A DNA stretch of 64,000 nt, taken from NCBI RefSeq assembly GCF_001883705.2, contig NZ_MDEQ02000009.1, forward strand, positions 186,001 to 250,000, given 5' to 3'. Positions 57,701-64,000 of this stretch are shown here, one piece after another. The first letter of the stretch is position 1, and each line of letters begins with the position of its first letter. The notes below the pieces were generated by a model. The model made no database searches, was not told the origin of the DNA, and saw only the letters and a program-made list of their open reading frames with translations. This stretch comes from Burkholderia catarinensis (GTDB taxonomy: Bacteria; Pseudomonadota; Gammaproteobacteria; Burkholderiales; Burkholderiaceae). The position numbers and the translations under genes were made by a program.

Positions 57701-58308
57701 ACCAGCCATAGCGGCTGGGTCCAGCTCTGCAGGCGATTGATCAGCGTGATGCCGAACATCACGATCGGAATCACCACCAGCGAGCTGATCACGTAGGCGA
57801 CGCCGATCGAGATCGGAAACATCAGTTGCAGCGCGAGCGACATGATCGCCGCTTCCAGCGCGAAGAAGATGAAGGTGAAGCTCGCGTAGAGCAGCGAGGT
57901 GACGGTCGAGCCGATATAGCCGAAGCCGGCGCCGCGCGTGAGCAGGTCCATGTCGACGCCGTGTCGCGCGGCGTAATAGCTGATCGGCAGGCTCGTCATC
58001 CAGATCAGCACCGAGACGGCCGCGATCGCGCAGACCGCGTTGGTGAAGCCGTAGTCGACCACCAGGCTGCCGCCGATCGCCTCGAGCACCAGGAACGAGA
58101 CCGCACCGATCGCGGTGTTCGCGACCCGGAATTCGGACCAGCGGCGAAACGAGGTGGGCGCGTAACGCAGCGCATAGTCCTCGAGCGTTTCGTCGCCGAC
58201 CCAGGCGTTGTAGTCGCGGCGCACCTTGACGATGCGTTGGGTGACGATAGGTCGCCCGTCGGCTCGTGCATCGGGCTCGGGAGCGACGGACTGGTGCATC
58301 GGGGCCAT
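54724..58308 (-). CDS. NCS1 transporter / hybrid histidine kinase fusion (sensory transceptor)
   Basis: A 1194-residue protein. Residues ~25-500 are an NCS1-type (cytosine/purine/allantoin permease) transporter with about 12 helices (N-A-W-V-G-D-E, then L-T-R-G-A-G-F-G-Y-I-G). A Cys-rich segment (~521-562, C-A-I-C and C-S-L-C-C) and two more helices follow. The kinase core has S-H-E-L-R-T-P-L-N (phospho-His ~706), N-A-I-R-F-T-Q, D-T-G-P-G-I-A and G-A-G-L-G-L-T. A receiver domain (Asp ~992, I-L-M-D-I-S-M-P-V-M-D-G) and an Ala/Thr-rich tail end it. The transporter part probably senses a urea, amide or purine-related substrate. A TTG start 17 codons upstream is possible. Confidence 0.9.
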   Translation of the reverse strand: MAPMHQSVAPEPDARADGRPIVTQRIVKVRRDYNAWVGDETLEDYALRYAPTSFRRWSEFRVANTAIGAVSFLVLEAIGGSLVVDYGFTNAVCAIAAVSVLIWMTSLPISYYAARHGVDMDLLTRGAGFGYIGSTVTSLLYASFTFIFFALEAAIMSLALQLMFPISIGVAYVISSLVVIPIVMFGITLINRLQSWTQPLWLVLFVLPYGAVLWHHPALLREWTTFAGFAPEGRAFSVIAFGQAATVVFALIVQVGEQVDYLRFLPPLTARNRRRWWIALLAAGPGWIVPGALKMLGGALLAFIAIQHEIGVTQAAQPTQMYLVAYHLLLDPLGLATWALPATVLFVIVSQLKINVTNAYAGSLAWSNFFARLTHSHPGRVVWLVFNVLIALLLVEIGVFEAIGKVLSMYANVAIAWVGALFADLVVNKPLGYSPRDIEFKRAHLYDINPVGVGAMTIATVVAMLAHGGAFGELARAMSPFIALGVAFVAAPAIAIATRGRYYLARQAEPEPLAGLRRCAICENEFEHDDTAYCPAYGGTICSLCCSLDSRCNDRCKPHARIGAQLERVLHRLFPNARLGATGVRLAHYLSLVVVISLLLATVLYLIWSQSADSLAAPGSAAWHEVANGYVKVFVVLSLIGCIAAWWPVLERENRRVTQEESQRQTELLMHEIDAHQKTDAALKRARAAAESANNAKSRYVTGLSHELRTPLNSILGYAQLMLQAREDVPPARLNAIRTIHRSGEHLLALVDGLLDVARIEAGKLQLNVTPIALPDFLAQMTSMLRPQAVEKALDFVVQPAARLPPTVKSDQKCLSQILTNLIGNAIRFTQAGGVTLRVGHTLDTLTFEVIDTGPGIAPEDMERLFLPFERGVTASANDHGAGLGLTICKLLTHALGGSLEVDSELGRGTRFVVKVFAPAVHTAVPARTELADIAGYRGPRRTLLIVDDLPDQRAIVAQMLAPLGFDIVETDSGIGALRWLGTQAADAILMDISMPVMDGYETGRLIRERRISDAPIMLLSANAFADDRERAIAIGCDDYLVKPVQVPVLLDKLAALLKLEWVMTDDARTDPQTGAPDSLTATHADDVAFGVATTQGTAMQAAVSPSAATHAVAATPAPAAPVASPVLPRSTHAQLRALLDVGYVQGLIEALDIAVARHPGLAPALAALRERAELFQLKEFEHELDRLPLGADD

Positions 58309-58486
58309 GTCGGGTGATCCAGGTTGGGGCGCGGATGGCGGGTGGGATGCGTCACGCAAGTTACATTCCAGGCGCGCGTCGGGATATACGTCAATCGACG
58401 TATTTCAGTCGTTTATTTGGCTTCCTACATTCCGCCTCACACGCCGGCCACCTGCTCCGGCGGACCGAACCGACAAGGAGAATGGG

Positions 58487-59755
58487 ATGTCCATGGACGA
58501 TCGATACGATGACGAAGCCCCGTCTGTGCTGCGCCGGCGCCTGATCGGCAGCCTTGCCGCCGCGCCGCTGATGGCGCTGGGCCTGCCTCGCGGCGCCCAC
58601 GCGCAGACCCCGCCGACGGCGAAGGTCAATACCACCAGGCTCGCGGTCACGGACACCACGGTGACGGTCGGCCAGCTGCACTCGGCCACCGGCACCATGG
58701 CGATCTCCGAGACGGGATCGATCCAGGCCGAACGGCTCGCGATCGAGCAGATCAATGCGATGGGCGGCGTGCTGGGTCGCAAGGTCCAGATCATCCAGGA
58801 GGACGGTGCCTCGGACTGGCCGACCTTTGCCGAGAAATCCAAGAAGCTGCTCGAGAACGACCACGTGGCGGCCGTGTTCGGCTGCTGGACCTCGGCCTCG
58901 CGCAAGGCGGTGCTGCCGATCTTCGAGAAGGACAACGGCTTGCTGTATTACCCGACCTTCTACGAAGGGCTCGAACAGTCGAAGAACGTGTTCTACACGG
59001 GCCAGGAAGCAACCCAGCAGATTCTGTGGGCGCTCGACTGGGCCTCGAACACCAAGAAGGCCAAGAGCTTCTTCCTGGTCGGCTCCGACTACATCTGGCC
59101 GCGCACCTCGAACAAGATTGCGCGCCGTCATATCGAGCAACACCTGCATGCGAAGGTAGCCGGTGAGGAGTACTACCCGCTGGGCACGACCGATTTCTAC
59201 TCGTTGATGAACAAGATCAAGCTGGCGAAGCCGGACTGCATCTTCGCGACCGTGGTCGGTGGCTCGAACGTGGCTTTCTACAAGCAGTTGAAGGCGGCCG
59301 GCATCACGCCTCAGAAGCAGTTCCTGCTGACCCTGTCGGTCACCGAGGACGAGGTGCTCGGCATCGGCGGCGAGAATTTCGCGGGCTTCTATTCGTCGAT
59401 GAAGTATTTCGAGTCGCTCGCCAACGACAACAACAAGACCTTCGTGCAGGCGTTCAAGGCGCGCTATGGCCAGAAGGCCGTGATCGGCGACGTCACCCAG
59501 GCCGCCTATCTCGGCCCCTGGATCTGGAAGGCAGCCTGCGAGCGCGCCGGCAGCTTCGACGTCGACAAGGTAGTGGCCGCGTCGGCCAACATCGAGCTGA
59601 AGAACGCGCCGCAGGGTTACGCGAAGGTCGATGCGAACCACCACCTCTGGAGCCGTTCGCTGATCGGCGAAGGGCAGGCCGACGGCCAGTTCAAGGTGGT
59701 CGCGCAGTCGAGCGAGCCGATCCAGCCGAACCCGTTCCCGAAGGGCTACATGTAA
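58487..59755 (+). CDS. urtA: urea ABC transporter substrate-binding protein
   Basis: A 422-residue periplasmic type I binding protein. The N-terminus carries a twin-Arg-like leader (R-R-R-L-I-G-S-L-A-A-A-P-L-M-A-L) cut near A-H-A-Q (~40). Family marks: V-G-Q-L-H-S-A-T-G-T-M-A, V-F-G-C-W-T-S-A-S-R-K, Y-P-T-F-Y-E-G and T-G-Q-E-A-T. These match UrtA, which binds urea or related amides. AAGGAG lies six bases before the ATG. First gene of the plus-strand urt operon, divergent from the transporter-kinase. Confidence 0.93.
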   Translation: MSMDDRYDDEAPSVLRRRLIGSLAAAPLMALGLPRGAHAQTPPTAKVNTTRLAVTDTTVTVGQLHSATGTMAISETGSIQAERLAIEQINAMGGVLGRKVQIIQEDGASDWPTFAEKSKKLLENDHVAAVFGCWTSASRKAVLPIFEKDNGLLYYPTFYEGLEQSKNVFYTGQEATQQILWALDWASNTKKAKSFFLVGSDYIWPRTSNKIARRHIEQHLHAKVAGEEYYPLGTTDFYSLMNKIKLAKPDCIFATVVGGSNVAFYKQLKAAGITPQKQFLLTLSVTEDEVLGIGGENFAGFYSSMKYFESLANDNNKTFVQAFKARYGQKAVIGDVTQAAYLGPWIWKAACERAGSFDVDKVVAASANIELKNAPQGYAKVDANHHLWSRSLIGEGQADGQFKVVAQSSEPIQPNPFPKGYM

Positions 59756-59847
59756 GCGCGGGGCTGCCCGTTCTTGCCACGCCGTTTCGTCGCCCTTAGC
59801 CAGCGTGCTGGCGGCCGCCCCAGGCTGCCGGCACGAGGAGGATCCCG

Positions 59848-60765
59848 ATGTCCGCTACCGACATTTTCAATATCACGCTGATGCAGGGCTTCGCCGGCCT
59901 GAGCCTGTTCAGTGTCCTGCTGCTGATGGGCCTCGGCCTGGCCGTGATCTTCGGCCAGATGGGCGTGATCAACATGGCCCACGGCGAATTCATGACGATC
60001 GGCGCGTACACGGTCTACCTGTTCTCGTGGTTCGCGCAGAACGTCTGGCACGGCTTCACGCCGGTCTATTTCTTCGTGGCGATCGTGGCCGCCTTCCTGC
60101 TCGCCTTCGCGGCCGGCTGGCTGGCCGAATGGGCGCTGATCCGCCATCTGTACCGGCGCCCGCTCGACACGCTGCTGGCGACCTGGGGCCTGAGCCTGGG
60201 CATGCAGCAGGTGTTCCGCTCGACCTTCGGCCCCAAGGAGGTCAGCCCTGCGCTGCCCGACTGGCTGATGGGTTCGTGGGAGCCCGCGCCGGGGCTCGAC
60301 ATCCCCGTCAGCGGCATGTTCGTGATGGGGCTCGCCCTGATCATGACGGGCGGCCTGCTGCTCGCGCTGTATCGCTCGCGCTGGGGCTTGCGGGTCCGCG
60401 CCACGGTCGCCAACCGGCCGATGGCCAACGCCGCCGGCATCAATACGCGACTCACCGACCGCATGACCTTCGCGATCGGCTGTGGCGTGGCCGGCGTGGC
60501 CGGCGCCGCCTTCACGGCGATCGGCTCGACCGGGCCGACCAGCGGCTCGCTCTACATCGTCGACTCGTTCCTGGTGGTGACCTTCGGCGGCGCGGCCAGC
60601 CTGCTCGGCACGGTGGCCTCGGCCTTCGGCATCGCGCAGATGCAGTCGATCAGCGAGTTCTTCCTGTCCGGCTCGACCGCGCGCGTGCTGACCCTGCTGA
60701 CCGTGGTGATCATCCTGATGCTGCGCCCGCAAGGGCTGTTCGCGTCGAAAGTGCGCCGCGCCTGA
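59848..60765 (+). CDS. urtB: urea ABC transporter permease UrtB
   Basis: A 305-residue LivH-type permease with about eight helices. G-L-G-L-A-V-I-F-G-Q-M-G-V-I-N-M-A-H-G-E is the characteristic branched-chain-type permease motif, and the urea-type variant shows in N-R-P-M-A-N-A-A-G-I-N-T. ABC permease subunit in the inner membrane. 92 bases after urtA; gaggaggatcccg precedes the ATG. Confidence 0.94.
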   Translation: MSATDIFNITLMQGFAGLSLFSVLLLMGLGLAVIFGQMGVINMAHGEFMTIGAYTVYLFSWFAQNVWHGFTPVYFFVAIVAAFLLAFAAGWLAEWALIRHLYRRPLDTLLATWGLSLGMQQVFRSTFGPKEVSPALPDWLMGSWEPAPGLDIPVSGMFVMGLALIMTGGLLLALYRSRWGLRVRATVANRPMANAAGINTRLTDRMTFAIGCGVAGVAGAAFTAIGSTGPTSGSLYIVDSFLVVTFGGAASLLGTVASAFGIAQMQSISEFFLSGSTARVLTLLTVVIILMLRPQGLFASKVRRA

Positions 60766-60829
60766 GGCCGGCCGTCACGGCTTCATGGCTCGTTCAACCG
60801 AATTCCGACCTCCCGACCGGAGAACCATC

Positions 60830-61999
60830 ATGGACCCCATCCAACCTGTCGCCAACGGTGTCGCGCCGCCCACCGGCCGCACCCGGCCCGGCGGCTGGCG
60901 CGCGCTGGCGCGCCGCGCCGATGCCTCCGGCTATGCCGGTATCGTGCTGCTGGCCATCGTGATCGTCGTCGTGTTTCCGCTCGCGCTCGACGCGTTTCGA
61001 CTCAACCTGATGGGCAAATACCTGACCTATGCCTTCGTGGCGGTGGGCCTGGTGATCGCCTGGGGCTACGGCGGCGTCCTGAGCCTGGGGCAGGGCGTGT
61101 TCTTCGGCCTCGGCGGCTACGCGATGGCGATGTTCCTCAAGCTCGAATCGTCCGATCCCGTGTCCACCAGGACGCAGACCACGCCGGGCATTCCCGACTT
61201 CATGGATTGGAACCAGCTGACTGCGCTGCCGCTCTGGTGGAAGCCTTTCCATTCGCTGCCGTTCTCGATCCTCGCGGTGCTGGTGGTGCCCACGCTGCTG
61301 GCCTTCGTGGTCGGCTTCGCGATGTTCAAGCGGCGCGTGGGCGGCGTCTACTTCGCGATCATCACGCAGGCCGTCTCGCTGGTTCTCTCGGTGCTGATCG
61401 TCGGCCAGCAGGGGTATACCGGCGGCGTCAACGGCATCACGGACCTGCGCACCCTACTGGGCTGGAACATCCAGGGCAACTCGGCCAAGTACGTGCTCTA
61501 TTTCATCAACGCCGCGCTGCTGATCGGCGCGATGCTGGCCTGCCGCTGGATCCAGCGCGGCAAGCTCGGCACCTTGCTGCTGGCGATGCGCGACAAGGAG
61601 GATCGGGTGCGCTTCTCGGGCTACGACGTCGCGATGTTCAAGGTGTTCGCGTTCTGCGTCGCGGCCATGCTGGCGGCGATCGGCGGCGCGATGTTCACGC
61701 TGCAGGTCGGCTTCATGTCGCCGTCCTTCGTCGGCATCGTGCCCTCGATCGAGATGGTGATCTATGCCGCGGTGGGCGGGCGGATGTCGGTGGTGGGCGC
61801 GGTGGCCGGCACGATCCTTGTCAACCTCGGCAAGACCTGGTTCTCGGAGAGCTTCCCGAATCTGTGGCTGTTCCTGATGGCCGCGATGTTCATCGGCGTG
61901 GTGATGGCCTTCCCGGACGGTCTGGCCGGCCTCTACGAGGCGCACCTGCGGCCGCGCCTGCGCCGCTGGCTCGGCGACACCACGCAACGGGGGGCATGA
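60830..61999 (+). CDS. urtC: urea ABC transporter permease UrtC
   Basis: A 389-residue LivM-type permease. G-Y-G-G-V-L-S-L-G-Q-G-V-F-F-G-L-G-G-Y-A is the typical motif near residue 80, with G-G-V-Y-F-A-I-I-T-Q later. GGAG lies nine bases before the ATG at 60830, preferred over an upstream in-frame ATG at 60785. The stop overlaps urtD by ATGA. Confidence 0.94.
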   Translation: MDPIQPVANGVAPPTGRTRPGGWRALARRADASGYAGIVLLAIVIVVVFPLALDAFRLNLMGKYLTYAFVAVGLVIAWGYGGVLSLGQGVFFGLGGYAMAMFLKLESSDPVSTRTQTTPGIPDFMDWNQLTALPLWWKPFHSLPFSILAVLVVPTLLAFVVGFAMFKRRVGGVYFAIITQAVSLVLSVLIVGQQGYTGGVNGITDLRTLLGWNIQGNSAKYVLYFINAALLIGAMLACRWIQRGKLGTLLLAMRDKEDRVRFSGYDVAMFKVFAFCVAAMLAAIGGAMFTLQVGFMSPSFVGIVPSIEMVIYAAVGGRMSVVGAVAGTILVNLGKTWFSESFPNLWLFLMAAMFIGVVMAFPDGLAGLYEAHLRPRLRRWLGDTTQRGA

Positions 62000-62745
62000 G
62001 CATGAGCAATACCGACTTCCTGCTGGCGGTCGAGGACCTGAGCGTCTCGTTCGACGGCTTCAAGGCGATCGATTCGCTCAATCTTTATCTCGAGCGCGGC
62101 GAGCTGCGCGTGGTGATCGGCCCGAACGGCGCCGGCAAGACCACCTTGCTCGATCTGATCTGCGGCAAGACCCGCGAAACCGGCGGCAGCATCAAGTTCC
62201 GCAACGAGGAGATCACCCAGCTCGCCGAGTACCGGCGCGTGCGCAAGGGCATCGGCCGCAAGTTCCAGACGCCCTCGATCTACGAGAACCTGTCGGTCTC
62301 GCAGAATCTCGAGGTGTCCTTTCCGCGCGGGCGCGGCGTGTTCGGCGCGCTGGCCTTCAAGCGCGACGCCGAGGTGAGCGACCGGGTGCGGGCGGTGGCC
62401 GAGGAAATCGGCCTGGCCGCCGTGCTCGATCTGGAGGCGGGGCTGCTTTCGCACGGCCAGAAGCAGTGGCTCGAGATCGGCATGCTGCTGATGCAGGACC
62501 CCGAACTGCTGATGCTCGACGAGCCGATCGCCGGCATGAGCGTGAAGGAGCGCGAGATCACGGCCGAACTGCTGGGCCGCATCTGCCAGCAGCGCTCGAT
62601 GATCGTGATCGAGCACGACATGGCCTTCGTCGAGCGGATCGCGCACAAGGTCACCGTGATGCACCAGGGAAAGATCCTCGCCGAAGGGCCGATGGCCAAG
62701 GTGCAGGCCGACCCGCGCGTGATCGACGTCTATCTCGGCCATTGA
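61996..62745 (+). CDS. urtD: urea ABC transporter ATP-binding protein UrtD
   Basis: A 249-residue LivG-type ATPase: Walker A G-P-N-G-A-G-K-T-T, Q loop in F-Q-T-P-S-I-Y, signature L-S-H-G-Q-K-Q-W-L (UrtD form with His for Ser/Gly), Walker B L-L-M-L-D-E-P and a switch His in I-E-H-D. Coupled to urtC; a second in-frame ATG lies at 62002. Confidence 0.95.
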   Translation: MSMSNTDFLLAVEDLSVSFDGFKAIDSLNLYLERGELRVVIGPNGAGKTTLLDLICGKTRETGGSIKFRNEEITQLAEYRRVRKGIGRKFQTPSIYENLSVSQNLEVSFPRGRGVFGALAFKRDAEVSDRVRAVAEEIGLAAVLDLEAGLLSHGQKQWLEIGMLLMQDPELLMLDEPIAGMSVKEREITAELLGRICQQRSMIVIEHDMAFVERIAHKVTVMHQGKILAEGPMAKVQADPRVIDVYLGH

Positions 62746-62761
62746 ACAGGAGGAACCCAGC

Positions 62762-63451
62762 ATGCTCGAAGTCGACGATCTCGTTGTCAGCTACGGCCAG
62801 AGCGAGGTGCTGCACGGCATCGCGTTTTCGGTCGGCAAGCGCGAAAGCGTGGCGGTGATGGGCCGCAACGGCATGGGCAAGACCACGCTGTTCAAGGCGC
62901 TGATCGGCATGCTGCCGGCCAGCCGCGGCAGCGTGAAGGTGGGCGGTGCCGATATCTCGAGAGACGAGAGCTTCCGGCGCGTCGCGCGCGGCATCGGCTA
63001 CGTGCCCCAGGGACGGCAGATATTCGCGTCGCTGACGGTCGAGGAGAACATTCGTACCGGCCTCGAGAACGCCAGGTCGCAGACCGTGCCCGACGATCTT
63101 TATGCGCTGTTCCCGGTTCTGTTCGACATGCGGCGCCGCAAGGGCGGCAATCTTTCGGGCGGCCAGCAGCAGCAGCTTGCGATCGCACGGGCGCTGGCCA
63201 CTGATCCGAAGGTGCTGCTGCTCGACGAGCCGACCGAAGGCATCCAGCCCTCGGTGATCAAGGACATCGCCCGCGCGCTCAACCAGATCCGCGCCTCGCG
63301 CGATATTGCGATCGTGGTGTCCGAGCAGGTGCTGAGCTTCGCGCTCGAGGTTGCCGATCGGCTGTTCGTGATCGAGGGCGGCCGATTCGTTCACCAAAGC
63401 ACGCGTGAGGCCGGCGATACCGACCGGATTCGCGAGTACCTGTCCGTCTGA
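62762..63451 (+). CDS. urtE: urea ABC transporter ATP-binding protein UrtE
   Basis: A 229-residue LivF-type ATPase: Walker A G-R-N-G-M-G-K-T-T, G-I-G-Y-V-P-Q-G-R-Q-I-F, signature L-S-G-G-Q-Q-Q-Q-L and Walker B L-L-L-L-D-E-P-T-E-G-I-Q-P. Starts 16 bases after urtD with aggaggaaccc upstream. Completes the UrtABCDE importer. Confidence 0.95.
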   Translation: MLEVDDLVVSYGQSEVLHGIAFSVGKRESVAVMGRNGMGKTTLFKALIGMLPASRGSVKVGGADISRDESFRRVARGIGYVPQGRQIFASLTVEENIRTGLENARSQTVPDDLYALFPVLFDMRRRKGGNLSGGQQQQLAIARALATDPKVLLLDEPTEGIQPSVIKDIARALNQIRASRDIAIVVSEQVLSFALEVADRLFVIEGGRFVHQSTREAGDTDRIREYLSV

Positions 63452-63517
63452 CGACGCGGCCGCGCCGCCATTCACGCGATTCATTGCGCAACATTGCCGA
63501 AGCGAGGAGCACACGAG

Positions 63518-64000
63518 ATGACCGATACCCTGATCAAGGTCGACCTGAACCAGTCCGCCTACGAGAACGAACAGGTCCACAACCGCTGGCACCCCGATAT
63601 CCCGATGGCGTGCTGGGTCAGTCCCGGCGACGACTTCATCCTCGAGACCTACGACTGGACCGGCGGCTTCATCAAGAACGACGACAGCGCCGACGACGTG
63701 CGCGACATCGACCTGTCGATCGTCCACTTCCTGTCGGGGCCGGTGGGCGTGAAGGGCGCCGAGCCGGGCGACCTGCTGGTGGTCGACCTGCTCGACATCG
63801 GCGCGAAGCCGGACAGCCAGTGGGGCTTCAACGGCTTCTTCTCGAAGACCAACGGCGGCGGTTTCCTGACCGACCATTTCCCGTCGGCGCAGAAGTCGAT
63901 CTGGGATTTCCACGGCATGTACACCAGCTCGCGCCATATCCCCGGCGTGAACTTCGCCGGCCTGATCCACCCGGGCCTGATCGGCTGCCTGCCCGATCCG
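63518..64000 (+). CDS. fmdA: formamidase (N-terminal part, runs off the window)
   Basis: 161 codons of an acetamidase/formamidase family enzyme that hydrolyses formamide to formate and ammonia. N-x-x-H-N-R-W-H-P-D-I-P near residue 22, G-D-D-F-I-L-E-T-Y-D-W-T-G-G and H-F-L-S-G-P-V-G-V-K-G-A-E-P-G-D match FmdA. gaggag lies eight bases before the ATG. 66 bases after urtE, so the importer likely brings in formamide or short amides as well as urea. Confidence 0.93.
   Translation, partial: MTDTLIKVDLNQSAYENEQVHNRWHPDIPMACWVSPGDDFILETYDWTGGFIKNDDSADDVRDIDLSIVHFLSGPVGVKGAEPGDLLVVDLLDIGAKPDSQWGFNGFFSKTNGGGFLTDHFPSAQKSIWDFHGMYTSSRHIPGVNFAGLIHPGLIGCLPDP

Noticed and set aside
58391..59644. 417-codon minus-strand frame opposite urtA
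   Set aside because: Antisense shadow of a well-supported binding protein.

Overview
The window looks like a piece of a Burkholderia (sensu lato) replicon. It has high GC, strong G/C third-position bias, a GlgE-TreS-TreYZ alpha-glucan operon, a catBA-benABCD block, urtABCDE with a formamidase, and many small DUF proteins common in that genus. The genus call is inference from gene content. No rRNA, tRNA, CRISPR array or intact insertion sequence was seen.

Layout. (1) 0-2.5 kb: small conserved proteins and a phosphatidylserine decarboxylase-like protein. (2) 2.6-20.6 kb: one minus-strand operon read glgE > treS-maltokinase > glgB > glgX > treZ > malQ > treY, mostly coupled by ATGA overlaps. 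It encodes a closed trehalose/alpha-glucan cycle: TreYZ release trehalose from glucan, TreS-Mak turn it into maltose-1-phosphate, GlgE and GlgB rebuild branched glucan, and GlgX/MalQ process short chains. (3) 20.8-26.8 kb: small proteins, a HAD phosphatase, a sugar-efflux type MFS transporter, and a divergent SDR/LysR pair, followed by a duplicated 3' tail of the MFS gene. (4) 26.8-37.8 kb: an aromatic catabolism island. Benzyl alcohol and benzaldehyde dehydrogenases (minus) face catB-catA-benABCD-ridA (plus) across a 0.65-kb control region with a perfect 27-bp palindrome containing an ATAC-N7-GTAT LysR box. An AcoR-like regulator lacking its AAA+ domain sits beside them. (5) 37.8-38.7 kb: a small gene graveyard (unidentified tail, porin tail, GH15 tail). 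(6) 38.8-47.1 kb: many short genes (iron permease-like, DUF1641, orphan OmpR-type regulator, GNAT, degenerate HPr-like protein, PhnA/YjdM, spermidine-synthase-like protein, RHH protein, DUF1275, DUF2909) with several striking palindromes between them. (7) 47.1-53.7 kb: a visibly more AT-rich accessory segment. Its main gene encodes a 688-residue exported protein resembling three-domain Cry delta-endotoxins; it also holds a cytochrome c4, a frameshifted cytochrome remnant and about 1.2 kb of nearly empty low-GC DNA. (8) 53.7-64 kb: a LuxR-type response regulator and a very large NCS1-transporter/histidine-kinase/receiver fusion, divergent from urtABCDE and the start of fmdA. This suggests a sensory and uptake unit for urea or short amides.

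The most unusual items are the Cry-like exported toxin candidate, the transporter-kinase fusion facing the urt-fmdA operon, the GlgE protein with a second degenerate amylase-like half, the His-less HPr-like protein, and the cluster of decayed genes that mark past rearrangements.
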